A DNA stretch of 64,000 bases from Cyclobacteriaceae bacterium (GTDB lineage Bacteria > Bacteroidota > Bacteroidia > Cytophagales > Cyclobacteriaceae): contig JANQSI010000008.1 of assembly GCA_028284125.1 (NCBI GenBank), positions 248,001-312,000 of the forward strand. Direction: 5' to 3'. Below the pieces are notes generated by a model. The model was not told the DNA's origin, ran no database searches, and saw only the letters and a program-made list of their open reading frames with translations. Numbering within the stretch: position 1 is the first letter of the stretch; every line of letters begins with the position of its first letter. Below, piece after piece: positions 18,701 to 27,700 of the stretch. Made by a program: the position numbers and the translations under genes.

Positions 18701-21700
18701 GTTAACATTAATTTTAATTTATCTGGCGATGGTTCGGGAACAACCTGGACGACACAGCCAAACTCTGCTTTGCCAATCATTACCCGTCCGATGATCATTG
18801 ATGGAGAAACACAGACAGGGTGGAATATCAACACTGATAGATTGGTGGTTTTAGATGGTAATTTACTTGCTGGGGGTAGTGGAATCGCAGCTACTATAAA
18901 TGGTGTTGAAATATATGGGTTGAAAATAACCGGATTTCCTGTTAACGGTATTAATTTCTCAGGTAGCGGATCAGGGGGTGCAATTGGTGATGAGAATAGG
19001 GGAAATGTAATTAATGATAATGGAAATGTTGGTATTTATACTTCTGGTATATCAGATATAATAATTCGTGGTAATAGAATTGGTACGAATTATTCCGGAA
19101 CAACTAATGTCCCTAATGCGATAGGAATAACCCTAAATACCGGTTCTCATTCTACAATTATCGGTGGTTCTTTAGCAGGTCAGGGAAATCTCATTTCGGG
19201 AAATACTATTGGCGGTGTATCTGGTGGGTTATCGGACAATCTTCATTTTGAAGGCAACATTATAGGTTTAAATATTTCTCATGGTGCTGAAATACCCAAT
19301 GGATCTGCCGGTATATCGATTACACCAACAAATGGTTCTACTATCGTTGATAACATCATTTCCGGAAATACAGGAAGAGGTATCGAGTTAGGTGGAAGTA
19401 ATCAAATCATAATTGGAAATACGATTGGTACAGATCTGACTGGAACTGCGGATTTTGGTAACGGTCAACAGGGAATCAGAGTAATTAGCGGTGATTATGA
19501 TGACTGGCAAATTGGCACTGGAAACCCTGGAGAAGGGAATGTCATTGCTTTCAATGGTGGAAATGCCATACAGCTGGCAAACGCGGATCAGACCGGCCAT
19601 TTGATCAGTCAAAACAGTATTTATAATAATGGAGGAGGTATTGAACTAAGTGGTTTTGCAAATACCAACCTTTCAGCACCCAACATAACCAACGTTACTC
19701 CAACATCTGTTTCTGTTGATGGTATAGCCAATTTGGATTTGGTTGAAGTTTTTATTGGAGATGGTAACGGTCAAGGTCAAACCTTTATTGGTTCAGCAAT
19801 ATCTGGTGGTTCCACACTTACAATTGGTTCTCTTTCTGAAACCATTCGATCAGGGGATGAAATTGTGGTGACAAGAATTCAAAATTCAACCAACAACACA
19901 TCTGAATTTTCTTCTCCGCTGATATACAGTAATCCCAATGCGTTGGATTTTGATGGATTGGATGACGAGGTGACAGTACCTCATAACGCAATTCTGAATC
20001 CGACAGATGGGGCGCCATTTTCAATAGAGGCTTGGGTGAAACCAAGAACACTTACGGAGCAAATGTCAGTTGTTCATAAGGGGAATTCAGTAGGTATCGA
20101 TATTGGAAGAGATAATTGGTTTTTTACTGTGCGTGGTGACATAGAAGGTCAAGTTAACTTCATCATTGGAAAAGACGCGGGAGGTGATCATTTAAGAACG
20201 ACCGTTGGATTGAAGGAAAACACCTGGCACCACATAGCAATGACGACCTCTAGCTTTGGCGGTCCTGCATCTGGCTACACCATGTATATAGATGGTGTAG
20301 ACGTTACCGCTGTGATTACAGATTTTGATCCCGCACAGTTAACCAATACCGATCCTTTAAGAATTGGTACAACCCATGCTTCGGGCTCACCTTTTGATGG
20401 TGAAATTGATGAAGTACGTATATGGACTACTGAGCGAACTCAGGGGGAACTCCTCAGTACCATGTTCACTCAGTTAAATGGCGATGAGACGGGCTTACTG
20501 GCTTATTATGACTTTAACGAGGGTGTTGCAGGAGGATCAAATGGAGGTGTTACGACACTTCCGGATTATTCAGTAAATGGACTGGATGGCACGTTAAACA
20601 ATTTTGATCTGAGTGGATCCACTTCCAACTGGGTTTCATCCAATGCGCTTCAACCATTTAGTGTATGTGACTTGTTTACTACCGAAGTTTCTCAATCCCA
20701 AATAGACCTTTCTTGGACAGATCGCGCACTTAACGAGTCAGGATACACGGTTGAGCGATCCATCGGTAACAATACTTCATGGGTAGTTCTTGATAATACA
20801 CTCGGAATGAATGCCAATTCCTATTCTGATAACTCTGTAACCTCAGATAATGGGTATTTCTACCGGGTGATTGCCAATGGTGCAACGGGAGATTCGGATC
20901 CTTCCAATGAGAAATTTGGGAGTACAATTACTGAACCAGGAAACGCTTTGCGGTTTGATGGTGCTGATGATTATGTTGAGGTGGCCGAGAACGTTATTCC
21001 TATCACCGGGGATTTTACCGTTGAACTATGGGCAAAAAAGAATCCATTAGCTCCAAATGGTTTGCGTTACGACATGATATCTCAGGTTTGGGAAGGTGGC
21101 TTTGGTGATAACTTTTGGATTGGACTCGATTTAGATGATCAAATAAGAATTAGTACGGATTGGCAAAGCACAGGCATCTTTTATCCAGATGATGGATTGT
21201 GGCATCATATTGCAGTTGTTAAATCATCCACTGACCTGGAGCTGTACATTGATGGTGTTTTTCAGGCAGCGCTAGGATCCACCATAAATTATACACAAAC
21301 AGCTGCTCCTGAATTTAGAATTGGCAGACATTGGCAAGGGTTTGTGGACTTCTGGAGTGGGGAAATTGACGAGGTGAGAATTTGGAGTGAGGCAAGAACA
21401 CAACCCCAAATCGCAGGGAATATGTTCCAAACCATGGTAGGCAATGAACTCAACCTTGATGCCTACTACCGATTTGATCAGGATGAAGGAACCGATCTAA
21501 CGATACCCGATAGAAGTAGAAACAACTTTGATGGAACATGGTTTGATGCTGGAGGTGGAACGACAACCCCTCAGTGGCCTGCATCAGGAGCCTTTAACCC
21601 GGCTGCTCCATCTGGTCTTTTTGCAGCGGAAGTATCAGATACCCAAATAGACTTGAATTGGACCGACTTGGCTGAGAATGAGACTGGTTACACAGTTGAG

Positions 21701-24700
21701 CGATCGGACGGGAATAATACCTCCTGGGTAACATTAGATAATACACTTGCTCCTGACGCCACTTCATATTCCGATAATTCAGTAACTCCTGGAAATGGCT
21801 ATTTCTATCGAATTATTGCGAATGGTGCTGCTGGAGATTCTGATCCATCTAATGAAAAGTTCGCCTCGACACTCACCCCACCAGGCAACTCCTTACAATT
21901 TGATGGCACAGATGATTACATGGAGTTTGATGACATAGCTTCCACAATGGTCGGAAGTGAATCTGCCATGACCATCGAATTTTGGGTGAACCCAAGTATT
22001 GAACATTTACCGGATGCGACAAATTCGGGAAGCCTTTTCTCGATTAATGGAAGTGGAGGAACGAATACATTTCTACTTTACCTGGGATGGACTGGTGCCA
22101 TGAGTAACCAATTGGGCTTTACAGATGATGGTAATGCTGGTGAAATTTTTGGTCCCGTACTTGATACTGACCGTTGGTATCACGTTGCTTATGTGAGAAG
22201 TGGTAGTATCGGAACGCTATATGTGGATGGAAATTTGTACGATACGCATACATCTAACTTTTCCCTTGCATTTGATGATAACTGGTCATTGGGTCAAGAA
22301 TTTGATGCGCCATCAACTACCTCCAATTTTTTTAATGGCTCTTTGGATGAGGTAAGAGTTTGGACAACCGCCAGAACAGAGCCACAGATTCAAGGGAATA
22401 TGTTCAATAGCTTAGTAGGGAATGAGGGTGGCCTTGTTGCTTACTACAAGTTTGACCAGGATGAACCAACAGATTTAATCATACCTGATCGAAGTGCCAA
22501 TAATTTTGACGGAGCCTGGAATGGAGGATCAGCTGGTATTTTAACACCTCAATGGACTCCTTCCACGTCTTTTTCTCCTACTACTCCCATCAACTTATTT
22601 ACCACTGAGGTTTCAACTACCCAAATTGATTTGAATTGGACAGATTTGGCTATTAATGAAACAGGCTATACAGTAGAGAGATCTGATGGCGATAACCTGT
22701 CATGGGTTGTTTTGGATAACACACTCGGAGCTAACGCGAATTCCTATTCGGATAATTCAGTTACAGCAGGGAACGGGTACTTCTATAGAGTAATTGCAAA
22801 TGGTACGATTGATTCTGAGCCTTCCAATGAAAAATTTGCAAGTACGCTCACACCACCCGGAAATGGACTTCAATTTGATGGGACAGATGATTTCGTAGAT
22901 ATCACTTCTATAAATCCAGTTTTTGCTGGAAACGAAACAAGTCTCACTTTCGAGTTATGGATGACTTCAGGTCTGGTAAGTGGAACAAATGATATGCTGA
23001 TTGCTATCAATGGTCCTACCGGGAATGATAATCAGATTCTAATAAGCATAAATGATAACGAACAAATAAGTCTGAATGACAATGTAAACTTCCCATCGGC
23101 TGAATTAGAGGGCCCTGTTATTGCTGACAATACCTGGCATCATGTGGCGTACACCAGAGATGGTTCCTTAGGTACGTTGTATGTTGATGGAATGGTTGTT
23201 GGCACACATACAGCCAACTTTCCAATAAATGCAGGAGATCGGTGGTCACTGGGGCAGGAATACGATGGAGCATCAAGTTTTGGTAATTTCTTCACCGGTC
23301 AAATGGATGAAGTTCGCATTTGGAATGTCGTTCGATCTCAACCTGAGATTCAGGCTAACCTTGATAACTCTTTGACTGGAAATGAACCAGGACTTATTGC
23401 CTACTATAAATTTGATCAAGGCGGTCCTACGAATTTGGTCCTTCCAGATCGGAGCACGAACAACTATGATGGAATTTGGAATGGAGCAAGTTCCGGAACA
23501 ACAACACCTTCATGGCAACCATCGGGCGCATTTAGTCCTGTGCCACCATCAGATCTTTTTGCTTTAGAAACCTCAACGACTCAAATAGATCTTACCTGGT
23601 CAGACAATTCTTCAAATGAAACCGATTTTCTTATCGAGCGATCTGATAACAATAAAGCAAGTTGGACGCAGATAGGCACCTCACCAGCTGACGATCCGAC
23701 CTTTTCAGATAATACGGTAACTGCAGGAAATCGATATTACTATCGTGTCAGAGCAACCAACATCCATGGTAATTCTGGCTATTCCAACGAAAAATTTGCT
23801 TCCACCATCGATCCTCCAGGCAACGGGCTAGCGTTTGATGGAACAAATGACTATGTGGATCTAGGAAATCCGGAAGAATTGAGAATTATAGGGGATATGA
23901 CGATTGAGGCTTGGGTAAACTGGGAAGGAGTTAACGGAACAACAAATACGATTATTTCTAGATCGTTCAACACGGGTGAAAATGCTGACCAGGATATCTT
24001 TTATCGGTTTGGTATTGGCACTGGAGGTGAATTGGTGGATTTCTTTGAGGTGAATGGTGATAATTATTCTTTGACTTCTACAGGAACAGTAGAAACAGGA
24101 GTTTGGACGCACGTGGTGATGGTCAGAAATGCTACGGATTTAACTCAGGAGTTTTACATAAATGGAGAATTTGCAGGAAGATCTACTCTGACTGAAACGC
24201 CGACGGATGGCAGTCATCCAGGCCAGCAGGTTTGGATTGGAAACCGTTTTGGAGCCAGTATTTATTTCGATGGTGTTATCGATGAAGTGAGAATATGGGA
24301 TGTAGTACGTACCCCAAGCGAGATTCAAACCGATTTTGCTAGTGCCAATGTCTTGGTCGGAAATGAGCCTGGACTAGCTGGTTATTTCCGATTCGATCAG
24401 GAAGGAAATTTCAGCGAGTTGCCTGATAGGTCTCAGAATAATAGTAATGGAGTACTTACCAATTTCCCTGCTGATCCGTCTCCCAATTGGGTCACTTCAC
24501 TTGCAATGCTAGGGGCAGGCTTGCAGCCAAATAACCTATTTGCTGAAGAAATCAGTACAGGTCAAATTGATTTATCTTGGGATGATCCAGCTTCAGCTGA
24601 AGATGGCTTCTTGATTGAACGATCAGACGGCAATAACACGAGTTATTCTCAGATTGGATCAGTTGGTCCTAATGTGCTGTCTTACTCTGATAATACTGTT

Positions 24701-27700
24701 TCAGCCAATCAGGGATACTTTTATCGAATCATTGCCACAAGCCCCTCCACTAATTCGATCCCATCAAAAGAGAAATTTGGAAGTACAATTACTTCTCCAG
24801 GAAATGCACTTGAATTTGATGGCATTGATGATAATCTTATTGTGTATAACCCAGACGATTTGGGCGGAGCACCAGGACAAAGCTTCACATGGGAAGCGTG
24901 GTTAAGAGTTCCTCCTGACTTAAGTGGCGGAAGTGGTAGTTATCGATTTTTCCTAAGTCGGGTACAATTAGGACCGAGCGATCCCAGGACGGATATGTCA
25001 GTTGAAAAAAGTTCGGGATTGTTACGAGCCACAATTGTAGCTCCAGGAGCATCTGCTTCTCAACCTCTTATGGGTGTAACTGATCTCCGTGATTTCCAGT
25101 GGCACCATGTTGCATGGGTACGAGATACTGCCGCTGACGAGATTCGATTGTATGTGGACGGTACGCTAGAAGCTCTAGAGACTGACAATGACGTAGATGG
25201 TAGTAACAACGGGGATCTCTACATAGGAGATTGGGGTAGAGATCCGCAAGATGGAAGGAATTTTTATGAAAATATGGATGAGGTTCGGTTCTGGAATGTG
25301 GCAAGAACGCAGGCAGAAATCCGATCATCACTGGCCAGTCCACTTGTCGGGAATGAAACCGGCCTGGTCGCGTATTATAAGTTTGATCAGGATGAAACCA
25401 CTGATATGATTCTTCCAGATCGAAGTAGAAATTTTAACAATGGAATATGGAATGGTCCTGTGGCTGGAGTGACGATACCAATTTGGGTGGGGTCCGGAGC
25501 TTTGGATGAGTCGGTCCTTTTCAACAATGCCCTTGATTTTGGTGGTTCTGGAGAGGAAGTTGATTTGGGTAATCCTGATTTCAGCGGCCTTACTGAGTTA
25601 ACAGTAGAGGCTTGGATTAGACCTTCTTATGTTCCGGAAGGACCTGGAAATGAAACTTCAACAATTATTGGGAAGGGATCAACTAGCGGAACAGGGACTA
25701 CCACTTTTGCCCTTGTTCTTGAAGGAAATGACATGGGTGGTCAGTTGTTTGGATTGGTAGACAATGGTAGTGATACAGAGGTCGCTCGTTTCGATTTTGG
25801 AGCTGGATTCGACATTCAAGCGGACGAATGGCGTCACGCAGCAATGACCTGGTCGGCAGGCAATCCGGTAAGGTTATTTGTAGACGGAGTAGAAGTCGCT
25901 ACAACCTCAAATTTGGCAGGAACACTAAATGTGGTGGCTAATAATATGTTTCTAGGAACAAGTGCCGATGTTAATGAAATCAACTATGAAGGGGTGCTTG
26001 ATGAAGTAAGAATCTGGAGTGTGGAACGGTCTCAGAGTGAGATCCAGACCGATATGTTTAATGAACTGATTGGAAATGAGCCAGGACTTTTTGCCTACTA
26101 TTCGTTTAATCAAGGGATACCAGGTGGTAATAACTCAGCGATTGACTTCTTGTCAGACGCAAGTGGAAATGGAGTTAATGGTTCATTACAAAACTTTACC
26201 CTAAGTGGTCCTACTTCAAACTGGATAGCTTCCACAGCCTTGGATGGTTCGCTTGCTCCTGAAATCAGAGTTTACCTAGGCAATGGTACGGGAGGCCAAG
26301 AGTTGTTTCATAACCAAATCATTCCAGTGAATTTTGGAGATGTACCAGCGGGATCAACACAGAATGTATTTTTTACTGTTGAGAATGATGGTTTAGCAGA
26401 TCTTTTTATATCCGGACTCAATGTGGGCGGTGAGTTCAATGTTCCATTCTTTTCGCCTCTTACACTAAGTCCGGGAGATGATACAGCCTTTGATATTGAA
26501 CTGGATGCCTCAACCCCAGGGATTTCCAATGATTTCTTAATCATTGAGACAGATGACGCAGATGAAAGCAGTTTTACTATTCCAATCACTGGAACAAGAG
26601 GTGATCTAACTCCTAAAATCTGGTGGACGGATGACACTGGAGGGCTCGAAGATGACATAAGTCGCTCCAATTTAGATGGGACAAATACACAAGCTCCCTA
26701 CTATTCTGGATTTACCGTAGATATTCGAGGCATCGCCTTGGACCAGGTTAATAATATGATTTTTTGGACGAACACAGACGCAGAAATCTACTGTGGTCGA
26801 ATCGGGGAATCTGGATTTGTAGCAACGGGTGGACCTATCATTGATGAGAGCGGTGGAAGTGCCAAAGAGTTTACTGGGATAGCTGTTGATGGAACTGCAG
26901 GGAAGATCTATTGGGCAGATGCAGCCAACAACCAAATACGTAGAGCAAATTTTGATGGAACGGGAGCCGAAGTACTCCACAACATCACGAGCCCTGAAGA
27001 CATTGAAATTGATGTAGATGCCGGAAAAATTTATTATATCGCCAATAATGGATTTCCGGAAATTTGGCGTAGTAACTTGGATGGTTCTGGACAAGAAAAT
27101 ATTTACTCTTCCGGTACTACTGTGTTCAGAAGCCTTGCCCTTGATCTCATCAATAGTCATGTGTACTGGACGGAGAACAATGTGATCGGACGGATGGATC
27201 TTGACGGATCCAATGATATTATACTTTCAAATCAGGTGGTCGATCCGGGAGATATTGAAGTAGATCGCATTAGTGAGATGATTTATGTTGTCGAGAGAGA
27301 TAATAACTCCATTGTACGATTGAGTTACAATGACGATCCATTAGAAGTGGTTCAAATTGGAGCTGATTTAGATGACCCAAGATTCCTCGCATTGGATACA
27401 CGAGGTTCCATCATTGGGGGAGTTATAAGATCGGATTATTCGGCTTTAGAAGAACTCTACAATGCTACTGATGGAGGTAACTGGACGGATAATACCAACT
27501 GGTTGAGTGGAAATGTGAATACTTGGTTTGGTGTTACAACGATAGGCAATCGTATCACTGAAATCAATTTAGGGAATAACAACCTAAGCGGCACACTGCC
27601 GACAGAAATTGGCGACTTATCAGGATTGGTTACGCTGGATTTAGATTTCAACAGCCTGACAGGGAACATTCCATCTGAAATATCAGGAATGATTGCTTTG

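Noticed and set aside
26672-27160. 162-aa minus-strand frame opposite the 5667-aa gene
   Set aside because: It lies antisense to the YWTD propeller and has no domain; a shadow of the real gene.
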